Below are positions 8,264-17,818 of a stretch of DNA of 64,000 bases, piece by piece. Both the position numbers and the translations under genes were made by a program. Under the pieces are notes generated by a model. That model was not told where the DNA came from. It ran no database searches and was given only the letters and a program-made list of their open reading frames with translations. Source of the stretch: Clostridia bacterium. Its GTDB lineage: Bacteria > Bacillota > Clostridia > Lachnospirales > Lachnospiraceae. How positions within the stretch are numbered: the stretch's first letter is position 1; each line of letters opens with the position of its first letter. The stretch lies in assembly GCA_910576205.1 (NCBI GenBank), contig CAJTHL010000014.1, positions 1 through 64,000 on the forward strand, written 5' to 3'.

Positions 8264-9949
8264 TCAGGACTCCAGTCTGTCCAGGTAATCCTTCAGGGCG
8301 TTGCGGGCCTCGGAAATAACTGCCCGGTCATTGGTCTTAAGCGCCCGGTCAAATTTCTGCAGGGCCTGCTCTACGAGAATGCGCTGGTTGCCGATGCTTT
8401 CTTCGTAGATGCGTTCCCCCCGCAGCAGCAGGAGTTTGTTCTCCTCCTGCTCTCTGGGAGAGATCTTCAGGTAGGAAAGATCCTGCAACCGTTGCTCGAT
8501 TTCGTCGTCTGTCATCTGAGTGTACTGGCTCTTGATAACCTGGCGCACGGATTTTCCCGTGGAAACCACCTTGACCACCACCTCCAGGATGGAGTTGATA
8601 TCGTAGGTATAGGTTACGTCGATACATTCCTCCCCGGCTTTGGCCTTGGGGATATCGATGAGCAGTTCCCCCAGGGACAGGTTGTTCTGGGCAAAACGGC
8701 TTTCTCCCTGGAGAATGTGTACCCTAAGCTGCGTCTGGTTGTCCCGGATGGTGTATAGACGCTCGGTGCGGCTGGCGGGAATAATGGTGTTGCGCTCAAT
8801 GATAGGGCAGTAGTGCCCGCTCTCAAAGTATCCCTCGTCGATCTCCCGGCTTACCTCGGTGCCCAGGGTAAAGGGGCAGACGTCAGTGAGAATAACCTCC
8901 TTTATAGCCTGGTTGCGCTCCTTCATGGCACTCTGGATGGCTGCCCCCAGGGCCACGGCTTCGTCGGGATTCACCGTGCTGTTTGGCAGGCGGTGGAACA
9001 GGCGGGCCACAAATTTCCGCACGATGGGCAGTTTGGTGGCTCCTCCGATAAGCACTACCTGGTCGATATCACGAAGGCGGATGCCTGCGTCGCTAAGCGA
9101 CCTCTTAATAGGCTGGCGGATGCGCTCCAGAAGCTCCTCGCAGGCCTCCTCGTAGGCGGCCAGGGTGATCTCCATTTCCCGCTGTTCTCCCTCATAGGTA
9201 TAGGTAAAACGGCTGACAGCACTTCCGGAAAAACCGAATTTACATTGCTCCGCCTGTTTTTTCAAGGATTCCAGTTCCTTGCGGCCCAACTCATACATGG
9301 GAATGTTCTGTTTTTTACAGAACAGCTCCATAAGCACTTTGGTGAAGTCCTCACCTCCCAGGAAATTGTCTCCAGCCACAGCCCGGACTTCCAGAATATT
9401 TTCAAAGAGCTCCAGAATGGATACGTCGAAGGTGCCGCCTCCCAGGTCAAAGACCAGAAAGCGCATGTTTTTATTGGCCTGGTAGAGGCCGTAGGCGATG
9501 GCGGCGGCGGTGGGCTCGCTGATAATGCGCTCCACCTTGAGTCCGGCCAGCTCACCGGCCCGCTTGGTGGCACGGCGGCGCATATCGTTGAAATAGGCCG
9601 GGACGCTGATAACAGCCTCCGTAACCTCCTCGTGCAGATATTCCTCCGCGTCCTCCTTTAAGGAGCGGAGCACAAAGGAGGACAACTCCTCTGCGGTATA
9701 ATCTTTGTTATTTAAGACATATTTTTTGTCGCTTCCCATGTTCCGCTTAAAGACGGAAGCGGCGCTGTCCGGGTGGAGCAGCATACGCTCTCTGGCGGTT
9801 TCCCCCACATAGATCTGTTCTTCCTCGTCGATGCTGACCACGGAAGGGGTCAGAAATTTTCCCAGACGATTGGGAATCAGCTTAGGACCGTCCTCTGTGA
9901 AGTAGGCGGCCAGGCTGTTGGTCGTTCCTAAATCAATTCCTAAAATCAT
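8264..9949 (-). CDS. HscC-type Hsp70 chaperone
   Basis: A 561-residue Hsp70 relative, shorter than DnaK (about 610-640) and close to HscC. The ATPase domain (about 1-355) has GIDLGTTNS at 3-11, the [10 protein letters not shown] phosphate loop and LIGGATKLP adenosine motif. A reduced substrate-binding domain follows and the helical lid is short. It is the second gene after a giant TPR protein with a J-like N-terminus, with 73 nt between them, so the two are almost certainly one operon and a chaperone-cochaperone pair. Clients are unknown. The general DnaK of the organism must be elsewhere. Confidence 0.9.
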   Translation of the reverse strand: MILGIDLGTTNSLAAYFTEDGPKLIPNRLGKFLTPSVVSIDEEEQIYVGETARERMLLHPDSAASVFKRNMGSDKKYVLNNKDYTAEELSSFVLRSLKEDAEEYLHEEVTEAVISVPAYFNDMRRRATKRAGELAGLKVERIISEPTAAAIAYGLYQANKNMRFLVFDLGGGTFDVSILELFENILEVRAVAGDNFLGGEDFTKVLMELFCKKQNIPMYELGRKELESLKKQAEQCKFGFSGSAVSRFTYTYEGEQREMEITLAAYEEACEELLERIRQPIKRSLSDAGIRLRDIDQVVLIGGATKLPIVRKFVARLFHRLPNSTVNPDEAVALGAAIQSAMKERNQAIKEVILTDVCPFTLGTEVSREIDEGYFESGHYCPIIERNTIIPASRTERLYTIRDNQTQLRVHILQGESRFAQNNLSLGELLIDIPKAKAGEECIDVTYTYDINSILEVVVKVVSTGKSVRQVIKSQYTQMTDDEIEQRLQDLSYLKISPREQEENKLLLLRGERIYEESIGNQRILVEQALQKFDRALKTNDRAVISEARNALKDYLDRLES

Positions 9950-10022
9950 AGTTTCCTCTTTCTTGCCTTGTATTTCCAGGCATATAGGAACACCCAGAGG
10001 GTGTATCCACTTTCCTTATATT

Positions 10023-13000
10023 TTAAAGCTTTGGCGGCTGTCCGTTTCGCGTCTCGTGGAGAGCGTCCCAGTTGTAGGGATCCAGCTCCAGGCACAGACG
10101 GAATTCCTCCGCGGCCTCCGCCCTTTTTCCCTGCATCTGGAAGAGCAGGCCCAGGCCCTGGTGAGCCTCGAAGCAGCCCTTATATTTACAGTGCTTGCAG
10201 CGCCTTCCGGAGAGCATGCTGCGGAAGAATGCTTCCGCCTGCTCCAGCCTTCCTGTATACAGGTGGGGCAGAGCTACGGTGAAGAGCCGGGCCGGGCGAA
10301 GGGACGCCCGCTTTAAATAGTTGGGGAAGCCTCCGCATTCCTTCTGGAACAGGGTTATAAATTCCTCAAAATACCGGTTGGCTTCCTCCTTCTTTCCCAG
10401 ATAGTAACAGGCGGCAATGTGGGTGCCCAGAAGGGAACGCTGCTGGGAAAAGGTCAGATTATAAGTATCCTTGAGGGCTTTTTTTGTAAGTTTATATGCC
10501 GCTTTAAAATCACGCAGAACATCCAGAAAGAAGTCAGCGGCATTGCTGACGATCTCCGCGTCCTCATTTTTCTTCAGCAGCTTCTTATAATAGCTGACGC
10601 CGAATTTTGTGTCGCCTGCCTCTGCGTGGGCGTGGACAAGGCCGTTGATGGCGTCCGCGTCCCCGGGCTTTTCCTCCAGCTCATATTCATAGAGCTGAAA
10701 ACTCTTCTCGGGGCGTCCCATCCGCCTGTAAATCCGGCACAGATCTGCCCGGGAGTGGGTGGGATAATTGTTTAGCACCTCCTGGGACAGGGCCACGGCC
10801 TCGTCAAAGCGTCCCAGCATCACATAGGTCTTTGCCAGACAGGTCAGCGGGAAGGAGGTATGCTCGCCGCTGGAGTGAAGTAATTCCACGGATTTTTCCA
10901 GAATCTCCACGGATTCTTCCACACGGTCCATAAGCTGCAGGGTCAGCCCCCAGTTGGCGTAAGCGTATACATCGTCGGGTTTTAGCTCCGCGGCCTTTTT
11001 AAAATCGGCCAGAGCCTTTTCCAGTTCATAGCCGTCCTGGTACAAAATGCCGCGCTCCACATAATAATAACAGCTTTCGGGAAAAATTTCCAGTTGCTTT
11101 GTGGCGTAGGGCAGGGCTTTGTAATAATAATCCATCTGGTCTGTATGATTGAACAGAGCCTGGTAATACTCGGTCAGATGATGGTTCACCTTGCGGTCCT
11201 CCGGATCCAGCTCCAGAATCTGCTTGCAAAGGCCCGGGATTTCCTGGGACATAGGTTCCAGATCCATAAGGCACTCTACAATATCATTGATGAGGGCAGG
11301 ATTCTCCATGCGCGTGCTCAGAGTCCGGTAAATGCTGAGGGCGTCCCGGTCCTTGCGGAGCTTGCGTAACAGATCGCCCTTCATCCAGAGGAGGTTGTCG
11401 GAGTCCGGGAATACAAGAAGGGCTTTTGTGGCCTCCTCCAGACCCTTTTCATACTCCCGCATATCCATAAGGCACAGCAGGATTTCCCGGTAAACATCCA
11501 CAGGCTCCTCGATATCATTGTCTTCGTCGTCTAATTTCCGGGTCAGATCCTTGCACATATAGAGAACCTTTTCGGTTTCGTCCCGGTTCTGGGCCATATA
11601 GCGCAGATTTCTGGCCTCGAAGAAATCCAGCTCATTACTGGTAAGCTCTGCCTCCCTGGCCCGCTTAATGACTTCTATGGAATCCTGGTACTGGCGGTAG
11701 TAGTAAAATACCTTGGCGGCCAGCAGGTAGGGTTTCAGATAATACTGGTAAATATTTACAGCCCGGTGATAATCGTCCACTACTTCCTGGGGCTTGTGGA
11801 GGTTATAATAGGCCTCCTGCCTGTATGTGTAGGCGGGGAAATAGCCGTCGTCCTCCTCTAAAATTTTATCGCAGGCGTCGATACAGCGCTCGTTGTCCTT
11901 GATACGCAGATAAAAGGCGGCTAAAGTGGAGTGGTAGGAGAGGCGGGTGCCGGTATCCTGTTCCAGCTCCACGGATTTTTCAAAGAATCCGGCAGCCTTT
12001 TTCCGGGACTCCTCATCTTCTCTGTCCTGGAGACAGAGAGCCTGGGTAAAGAAGGCGTAGGGAAGCCGTTCCAGCCTTTTTTGCACTTCCTCGTTCTCGT
12101 CGTCCTTTTGTACCTGGAGGGCGATGATACAGGCGGTCCATGTTTCCAGGTGAGGAAGGGCCTTGTCAAATTCCCGCATAGCCAGATAGGTGCGGCCCAG
12201 CAGATTGTTGTAGTCCAGGATATTGCTACAGTCCGGAAGCTGTTTTTCCGGCGTGGACACCGTATGTTCCGGCGGCTCCACAGGCTCCAGAAGCGCCACG
12301 TTTTCCTCAAAGAGTTCATTCTGGAAATAGCACCAGCCCAGTTCCAGGCGCTGGCGGAAGTCCTCTGGGTTTTCCTGGAGCTTTTGCTGCATCTGGCCGA
12401 TGAGATGCTCGTTGGCCTGCTTCATGCAGTTCATCATGTCTTCCGTGGGATTTGTCTCACAGCGGTCCATGAGATCCAGAGCCCGCTGCTTGGCCTCTTC
12501 CCAGCGTTCCATATGGAGGTCGCAGTGGATACGTCCCAGAAGCAGCACGTCATTGTCCGGATATACGGCACACTGTTCCTGGTAAAGCCTGTCGGCCTCC
12601 TCCCATCTTCCGGCCTGCTCCAGAACGATGCCGCACTGGGCGTAGATATACTGGTTCTTGTTTTCGATGAGAAGCAGGGAGTCGCACAGCTCTTCCGCCT
12701 CCGGGATATTCTCCTGGCGTAAGGCAATACGCATGCGCTCCACATCCTCGTAGGGATGGTAAATATGATAGGCTTTCAAACCGTCCAGAAGCTTTTTGGC
12801 CTCCTCCAGATCGTTGTCGTCCATGGCGTGCTTGGCATTGATGCACTGCTGCATATAGCCGTCGTAATTAGCTCCATCCTCCCCTTCAAAGAGGGCAAAA
12901 TCGAAGAACTCCCCGTGCTCGATCTTGAAGGCGGCAAAGGAAAGAAAATTTTCCGGGAAATGTTCTACCAGGTTCTGGTGATCCTCCCGGATGCGAAATT

Positions 13001-13409
13001 CCTTGTCCAGATAAACCCAGACCTCCTGGGGCAGGTAAAAATGTTCGCTCAGAAAGCCGATACAGGACAGGCGGGCATCTTCCGCCGTATCCAGGTCCAC
13101 GCAGACATCGTCGGAGAGCAGCTCTCTCCAGAGATCCAGATCGCAGCGGCTGGACAAGGAGGCATAGATGGAGGCCATCCGGGCCTTCCAGCATCCCAGA
13201 GGGGAATCGTCCACTTCGTCCTCCGTCTCACGCTCTGCCTGGTCGGCAAGGGCAAGGGCCTGCTCATAGGCGGTCCGCAGATTCTGGAAGCTTTCCGGGT
13301 CGTCCTCGGGATTGGTTTCCACCAGTTTTTTCCGGTAGGCCTGCTTTAACAGGTCTTTGTCTGTAGTTTCCCCGATTTCCAGGATGTAAAAAATTTGTTC
13401 TTTGTCCAT
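10023..13409 (-). CDS. Large TPR protein with degenerate J domain
   Basis: An 1128-residue cytoplasmic protein. Residues 1-60 match a J domain: QIFYILEIGETTDKD, QAYRKKLVETNPED, then FQNLRTAYEQAL. The essential HPD tripeptide is replaced by Asn-Pro-Glu, so classical stimulation of Hsp70 ATPase is doubtful. From about residue 180 to the end there are many TPR-like helix pairs (for example AYANWGLTLQLMDRVEESVE and later copies). A Cys pair, CKHCKYKGC, lies near the C-terminus. GGGGAG precedes the start. It is directly upstream of the HscC-like gene and likely scaffolds or delivers clients to it. No signal peptide is visible. Confidence 0.85.
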   Translation of the reverse strand: MDKEQIFYILEIGETTDKDLLKQAYRKKLVETNPEDDPESFQNLRTAYEQALALADQAERETEDEVDDSPLGCWKARMASIYASLSSRCDLDLWRELLSDDVCVDLDTAEDARLSCIGFLSEHFYLPQEVWVYLDKEFRIREDHQNLVEHFPENFLSFAAFKIEHGEFFDFALFEGEDGANYDGYMQQCINAKHAMDDNDLEEAKKLLDGLKAYHIYHPYEDVERMRIALRQENIPEAEELCDSLLLIENKNQYIYAQCGIVLEQAGRWEEADRLYQEQCAVYPDNDVLLLGRIHCDLHMERWEEAKQRALDLMDRCETNPTEDMMNCMKQANEHLIGQMQQKLQENPEDFRQRLELGWCYFQNELFEENVALLEPVEPPEHTVSTPEKQLPDCSNILDYNNLLGRTYLAMREFDKALPHLETWTACIIALQVQKDDENEEVQKRLERLPYAFFTQALCLQDREDEESRKKAAGFFEKSVELEQDTGTRLSYHSTLAAFYLRIKDNERCIDACDKILEEDDGYFPAYTYRQEAYYNLHKPQEVVDDYHRAVNIYQYYLKPYLLAAKVFYYYRQYQDSIEVIKRAREAELTSNELDFFEARNLRYMAQNRDETEKVLYMCKDLTRKLDDEDNDIEEPVDVYREILLCLMDMREYEKGLEEATKALLVFPDSDNLLWMKGDLLRKLRKDRDALSIYRTLSTRMENPALINDIVECLMDLEPMSQEIPGLCKQILELDPEDRKVNHHLTEYYQALFNHTDQMDYYYKALPYATKQLEIFPESCYYYVERGILYQDGYELEKALADFKKAAELKPDDVYAYANWGLTLQLMDRVEESVEILEKSVELLHSSGEHTSFPLTCLAKTYVMLGRFDEAVALSQEVLNNYPTHSRADLCRIYRRMGRPEKSFQLYEYELEEKPGDADAINGLVHAHAEAGDTKFGVSYYKKLLKKNEDAEIVSNAADFFLDVLRDFKAAYKLTKKALKDTYNLTFSQQRSLLGTHIAACYYLGKKEEANRYFEEFITLFQKECGGFPNYLKRASLRPARLFTVALPHLYTGRLEQAEAFFRSMLSGRRCKHCKYKGCFEAHQGLGLLFQMQGKRAEAAEEFRLCLELDPYNWDALHETRNGQPPKL

Positions 13410-13429
13410 AGGTAATCTCCCCTTTTGCT

Positions 13430-13461
13430 AAAAAGGACGAAACTGCCAGACGCCGGTTTCG
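13430..13461 (-). terminator. Terminator after pyrG
   Basis: Reading leftward, CGAAAC (13461-13456) and GTTTCG (13443-13438) form a stem with a 12-nt loop, followed by TCCTTTTT. It separates pyrG from the TPR-J gene downstream. Confidence 0.6.
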
Positions 13462-13477
13462 CTTCGCCCTTGTATGT

Positions 13478-15079
13478 TCATTTATTCTTCAATGCGGCCT
13501 CCACAAATCCCTTAAATAAAGGGTGCGGACGGTTGGGCCTGGATTTAAGCTCCGGGTGGGCCTGGGTGGCCAGAAAGAAAGGATGGTCCCCCAGCTCAAT
13601 CATCTCCACAATCCGCCCGTCCGGGGACAGGCCGGAGAGGGTCATACCGGCGGCTTTCAGCGCTATCCGGTAGTCGTTGTTGACCTCGTAGCGGTGACGG
13701 TGGCGTTCGTGGATGGTTTCACTTCCGTAGAGGGCAAGAGCCCTGGTGCCTTTTGCAAGTATGCAGGGATAGGAGCCCAGACGCAGGGTTCCGCCGATAT
13801 CCTCGATCCCATCCTGTTCCGGCATCAGATGAATGACCGGATGGGTGGAATTGGGATAGAATTCCACGCTGTGGGCGTCCTCGTAGCCGATGACGTGGCG
13901 GGCAAACTCCACGATTGCCATTTGCATGCCCAGACAGAGGCCAAGGAAAGGAACGCGCTTTTCCCGGGCGTAGCGGATTGCACTGATTTTCCCCTCGATA
14001 CCCCGGTCGCCAAATCCTCCGGGTACCAGAATTCCCTGGACGTCTCCCAGATATTCTTCCGCGTTTTCACCGGTAATCTGTTCGGAATCCACCCATTTGA
14101 TATTGACAATGGCCCGGCTTGCAATGCCGCCGTGCTTTAAAGCTTCCACCACGCTGATATAGGCGTCGTGGAGCTGGATATATTTTCCCACAAGCGCAAC
14201 GGTGACCTCCGTGGTGGGATGGCGCAGGGCGTCCACCATGCTGATCCAGTCCTCCAGATCAGGCCTGGGGCATGGAAGCTGCAGACACTCACAGGTCACC
14301 TGGGCCAGATTTTCTTTTTCCATGGCCAGAGGCGCTTCGTACAGATATTCCACGTCCAGATTCTGCAGTACATGGGAGCCTGGCACATTACAGAACAGGG
14401 CGATCTTGTCTTTTAACTGATTATCCAGCGGATATTCGCTGCGACACACAATGATATCCGGCCGGATGCCCATTCCCTGGAGATCCTTGACGGATGCCTG
14501 GGTGGGCTTTGTTTTCAGCTCTCCGGAGGCTTTGATATAGGGAATGAGGGTCACATGGATCAGGATAGCGTTCTCGTGGCCCACGTCGTGCTGGAACTGG
14601 CGGATGGATTCCAGAAAGGGCTGGCTTTCAATATCGCCCACAGTGCCCCCCACCTCGATAATGGCGATATGGGTATCCTCCGAGGTGTAATTCCGGTAGA
14701 ACCGGCTCTTGATCTCGTTGGTGATATGGGGAATTACCTGCACGGTACCGCCGCCATAATCACCCCGCCGCTCCTTGTGGAGTACAGACCAGTATATTTT
14801 TCCGGTGGTTACGTTGGAGTTTTTGGTAAGAGATTCGTCAATAAAGCGCTCATAATGGCCAAGATCCAGATCGGTTTCCGCGCCGTCGTCTGTCACAAAC
14901 ACTTCCCCGTGCTGGACGGGATTCATGGTTCCGGGATCCATATTGATATAAGGATCGAACTTCTGCATGGTTACTTTATAGCCCCGGGCCTTCAGAAGGC
15001 GTCCCAGGGATGCCGCGGTGATGCCTTTCCCAAGACCGGAGACAACGCCGCCAGTGACAAAGATGTATTTTACTGACAT
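13478..15079 (-). CDS. pyrG: CTP synthase
   Basis: PyrG makes CTP from UTP, ATP and glutamine, the last step of pyrimidine nucleotide synthesis. The 533 residues contain the N-terminal synthetase domain (start [18 protein letters not shown]) and a C-terminal class I glutamine amidotransferase domain with the nucleophile in FLGLCLGMQ and the His-Pro-Glu triad segment near QAHPELKS. I chose the start at 15079, which begins MSVKYIF and has AGGAGG upstream, over an ATG six codons earlier that overlaps this ribosome binding site. A possible -10 box (TATAAT, minus strand) lies near 15163-15170. Confidence 0.97.
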   Translation of the reverse strand: MSVKYIFVTGGVVSGLGKGITAASLGRLLKARGYKVTMQKFDPYINMDPGTMNPVQHGEVFVTDDGAETDLDLGHYERFIDESLTKNSNVTTGKIYWSVLHKERRGDYGGGTVQVIPHITNEIKSRFYRNYTSEDTHIAIIEVGGTVGDIESQPFLESIRQFQHDVGHENAILIHVTLIPYIKASGELKTKPTQASVKDLQGMGIRPDIIVCRSEYPLDNQLKDKIALFCNVPGSHVLQNLDVEYLYEAPLAMEKENLAQVTCECLQLPCPRPDLEDWISMVDALRHPTTEVTVALVGKYIQLHDAYISVVEALKHGGIASRAIVNIKWVDSEQITGENAEEYLGDVQGILVPGGFGDRGIEGKISAIRYAREKRVPFLGLCLGMQMAIVEFARHVIGYEDAHSVEFYPNSTHPVIHLMPEQDGIEDIGGTLRLGSYPCILAKGTRALALYGSETIHERHRHRYEVNNDYRIALKAAGMTLSGLSPDGRIVEMIELGDHPFFLATQAHPELKSRPNRPHPLFKGFVEAALKNK

Positions 15080-15242
15080 ATCAAATTCCTCCTGCATGTG
15101 TAAGTGATCGTGCTGATATGTACTTTGTATAATCTATCGGCATGTTGACGTAACTAAATAATTATACCTTGAATACTAAGAAAAATCTACCCATTTACCC
15201 CAAAAAAATAAGGATTTTTGTGGATGAGGGGCAAATCTCTGC

Positions 15243-15271
15243 TTGACAGACAGGAGGCAAAAGCCTATAAT
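15243..15271 (+). promoter_or_regulatory. Consensus promoter of the kinase operon
   Basis: TTGACA (15243-15248), a 17-bp spacer and TATAAT (15266-15271): an exact consensus promoter. The next gene starts only at 15620, so the transcript would have a long untranslated leader. Confidence 0.8.
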
Positions 15272-15397
15272 CAGTATCACAAAAGGGACGCGCCGTGTAT
15301 CTGCACACAGGCGGCTTTTGTTCCGGGCGTTCGCCCAAGGAAATCCCAGAAGGATTTTACAAATTTTATCGAAGGTTTTTTTGTGTTGCAAAATTTA

Positions 15398-15605
15398 AAA
15401 ACAGCATGTGGCCGGACAAATCCCCGGAAGGATTTCAGGATGCAAAGCAGCCGGAAATTCTTCCAGACCCCAGGGATATGGGAGGCCAGATGCGGAACTG
15501 GAAAACAGCATGTGGCCGGACAAATCCCCGGAAGGATTTCAGGATGCAAAGCAGCCGGAAATTCTTCCAGACCCCAGGGATATGGGAGGCCAGATGCGGA
15601 ACTGG
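15398..15605 (+). repeat. Family A structured repeat, two identical 104-nt tandem copies
   Basis: Copies at 15398-15501 and 15502-15605 are identical. Each can fold: GCAT (15404-15407) and GGCC (15410-15413) pair with ATGC (15490-15493) and GGCC (15484-15487). Inside are smaller hairpins, AAATCC/GGATTT with loop CCGGAA, GGAA/TTCC, and CCCA/TGGG. The second copy ends three bases before the ribosome binding site of the kinase gene. Related copies lie at 17600-17804 and, diverged, at 51075-51174. Confidence 0.9.
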
Positions 15606-15619
15606 AATAGGAGGATTGT

Positions 15620-17323
15620 ATGCTTGAAATCGGTTCCCTGATAGACGGGAAATACCGGATTTTAAACCGGTGCGGCCAGGGCGGCATGAGCGTGGTGTAT
15701 ATGGCTGTCAACGAGCGGGCCAACAAGACCTGGGCAGTAAAGGAGGTGCGAAAGGACGGCTGTCATAACTTTGAGGTGGTAAAGCAGGGACTTATGGCTG
15801 AGATTGACATGCTCAAAAGGCTGAAGCACCCGCATCTTCCCAGCATTGTGGATGTACTTGACGGGGAGGGGTCCCTGCTGATAGTGATGGATTTTATTGA
15901 GGGAAGAACCCTTGGGGATATCCTTGCGGAATACGGCCCCCGCCCCCAGAAGGACGTCATTGCCTGGGCCAGGCAGCTTTGCAGCGTGCTGGGGTATCTT
16001 CATGCCCGGAAGCCGCCTGTTATTTACCGAGATATGAAGCCATCCAATGTGATGCTAAAGCCGGATGGAAACATTATGCTCTTTGACTTTGGGACGGCCA
16101 GGGAGTATAAGACGCCGGGTATACGGGATAACGATACCACCTGCCTTGGAACCAGGGGATATGCGGCGCCAGAGCAGTACGGTGGAAAGGGACAGACGGA
16201 CGCCAGGACGGATATTTATTGTCTGGGAGCTACCTTGTATCACTTGCTGACCGGTCATAATCCCGGGGAACCGCCTTACCGGATGTATCCGCTGCGCCAG
16301 TGGAATCCGGGGCTTTCCGCCGGGCTGGAGGCGGTTATCGCAAAATGTGTACAGGAAAATCCCGGGGACCGTTACCAGTCATGTGCGGAGCTCCAGTATG
16401 CTCTGGAGCACTACTGGGAAACGGACGCCAGATACCGGAGGAGGGAGGCGGCAAAGCTCTACAGGTTTCTGGTTCCCTTTGCGGCTGCCCTTATTCTGGG
16501 AGCGGGGGCGGCGGTATTCCGTGTGGCGGAGATTTATTTTACCGGGAGCAATTACGAGGCCTATCTGGCTGCGGCGGGAAATTCCGTCAGCAAGGAGGAG
16601 GAGATCGCAAACTACGAGAGGGCTATCTGTCTGAACCCCTACCGGGAGGAGGGGTATCTGGCGCTTTTGCAAAATGCTTTTCTGGACGACAACCTTCTGA
16701 CTGCCCAGGAGAGCCAGCGGCTCCGGGGCATCTTGATAGCCTATGGGGACAACGGGGTCACCCATGAGAAGGAATTCCGGAAAAACAGGGAAGGGTACGA
16801 CCGATTTGCCTATGAGGCGGGGATTGCCTACTATTACAAATTTGAGGAGAGGGCCAACAAGAAAAATGCCAGGGGTTATTTTGAGACGGCTGCACAGTCG
16901 GAGTTTCTGGAGGAGAGGCAGGTGGAGCGGGCAAGACGCCTTTTCCGGATTTCCGATTATTATTCCAGAATCGGCATTGTGGACGAGACGGGGGACGCTC
17001 TGGTGTCCTGCAGGGATTACTGGGATGATCTGACAGAGCTGGCCAGGGGAAACCTGGTGGAGACAGACAATGAGCGGACAGCCTATATTATGTACCGGGA
17101 GCTGACGGCCCAGATGGTGACCCGGATGGCGCAGCTCCGGTATGACGGCGTCACCAGGGAGGAAATCAAGGCGCAGATTGCGGATATAAGGGAACATCTG
17201 CAAACAGATTTCCGGGGCAGGGGAGGAATCCGCTCCGTGACGGAGGAGGAGCTTTCGGAGCTTTGGGAGGCGCTTGGCCAGGCAGAGGGAGTGATGGGTG
17301 CTGTTTTTAAGGAGGAGGTATAA
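15620..17323 (+). CDS. Membrane Ser/Thr protein kinase
   Basis: A 567-residue Hanks-type kinase. The Gly-rich loop GQGGMSVVY is at 19-27, the ATP-binding Lys at 41, the helix-C Glu at 61, the catalytic loop YRDMKPSN at 136-143 (Tyr replaces the usual His of HRD), and DFG at 156-158. A membrane span lies near 278-305. The outer C-terminal part resembles TPR-like helical repeats (NYERAICLNPYREEGYLALL) and lacks PASTA domains, so it is unlikely to sense peptidoglycan fragments in the usual way. AGGAGG precedes the ATG. It heads an operon with a small membrane protein and an Ig-like surface protein. Confidence 0.92.
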   Translation: MLEIGSLIDGKYRILNRCGQGGMSVVYMAVNERANKTWAVKEVRKDGCHNFEVVKQGLMAEIDMLKRLKHPHLPSIVDVLDGEGSLLIVMDFIEGRTLGDILAEYGPRPQKDVIAWARQLCSVLGYLHARKPPVIYRDMKPSNVMLKPDGNIMLFDFGTAREYKTPGIRDNDTTCLGTRGYAAPEQYGGKGQTDARTDIYCLGATLYHLLTGHNPGEPPYRMYPLRQWNPGLSAGLEAVIAKCVQENPGDRYQSCAELQYALEHYWETDARYRRREAAKLYRFLVPFAAALILGAGAAVFRVAEIYFTGSNYEAYLAAAGNSVSKEEEIANYERAICLNPYREEGYLALLQNAFLDDNLLTAQESQRLRGILIAYGDNGVTHEKEFRKNREGYDRFAYEAGIAYYYKFEERANKKNARGYFETAAQSEFLEERQVERARRLFRISDYYSRIGIVDETGDALVSCRDYWDDLTELARGNLVETDNERTAYIMYRELTAQMVTRMAQLRYDGVTREEIKAQIADIREHLQTDFRGRGGIRSVTEEELSELWEALGQAEGVMGAVFKEEV

Positions 17324-17325
17324 AA

Positions 17326-17601
17326 ATGGGAGCTGTAGAGGAAAAAATATTGCTGTATCACCGGTTATGGCTGGGATTTCTGGTTGCGTTTCTCCTGTGT
17401 CTGGCGCTTTGCGTCATCCTGTTTTTTGTTTTGCGTATCCCGGAAGTCCTGGGTTATCTGACCGGATGGAGGGCCAGAAAAGGCATTCGGAGGCTGACAG
17501 AGGAAAGCGGCGGGCCGGAAACGATAAGGCGGGAGGAGTTTGTGGCGGAGGAAGCCTGGGATGGGGAACTGACGTCGCTGCTGGAGAGAAGCGGAATTTA
17601 A
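17326..17601 (+). CDS. Small single-span membrane protein
   Basis: A 91-residue protein with one strong hydrophobic span near residues 13-40, followed by a basic segment (GWRARKGIRR) and an acidic tail. This arrangement suggests a short outside N-terminus and a cytoplasmic tail. It starts 2 nt after the kinase stop, with GGAGGAGG overlapping the end of the kinase gene, so translation is coupled. I recognise no family. It could link the kinase to the following surface protein, or be a kinase substrate. The stop codon lies in sequence resembling the end of the following repeat unit, so the repeat may have shaped its C-terminus. Confidence 0.65.
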   Translation: MGAVEEKILLYHRLWLGFLVAFLLCLALCVILFFVLRIPEVLGYLTGWRARKGIRRLTEESGGPETIRREEFVAEEAWDGELTSLLERSGI

Positions 17602-17804
17602 AACAGCATCAGCCCGTACAAGGCCCGGAAGGATTTCGGGACGTGAAACGGCCGGAAATGCTTCCAGAACCAAGGGTCTTGGAAGGGCAGATGCGGAACT
17701 TAAAACAGCATCAGCCCGTACAAGGCCCCGGAAGGATTTCGGGACGTGAAACGGCCGGAAATGCTTCCAGAACCAAGGGTCTTGGAAGGGCAGATGCGGA
17801 ACTT
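17600..17804 (+). repeat. Family A structured repeat, second tandem pair
   Basis: Copies at 17600-17701 (102 nt) and 17702-17804 (103 nt) differ only by one C. They fold like the 15398 pair: GCAT (17708-17711) with ATGC (17794-17797), and GCCC (17714-17717) with GGGC (17788-17791). Compared with the 15398 pair, the second stem changes from GGCC/GGCC to GCCC/GGGC, preserving pairing. An inner CCAAG/CTTGG hairpin is also present. The pair lies inside the operon between two genes. Confidence 0.9.
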
Positions 17805-17818
17805 AAATGGAGGGATGG

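Larger units (their letters stand above)
15080..15619. other. Long divergent intergenic region with kinase-operon leader
   Basis: This 540-bp gap separates divergent pyrG and the kinase gene. The left part holds the pyrG upstream sequence. A perfect consensus promoter faces right at 15243-15271, so about 340 nt of leader would precede the kinase start. The leader contains small hairpins (around 15329-15346), a degenerate repeat unit at about 15338-15360 and two identical 104-nt repeats at 15398-15605. I see no protein-coding gene. Confidence 0.75.

Noticed and set aside
8813..9661. Long plus-strand frame opposite the Hsp70 gene
   Set aside because: It lies entirely within a strongly conserved minus-strand gene with correct start, motifs and terminator.
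15338..15385. Leader T-run at about 15376 as an attenuator
   Set aside because: A T-run follows but no convincing GC-rich stem directly precedes it, so termination is not supported.
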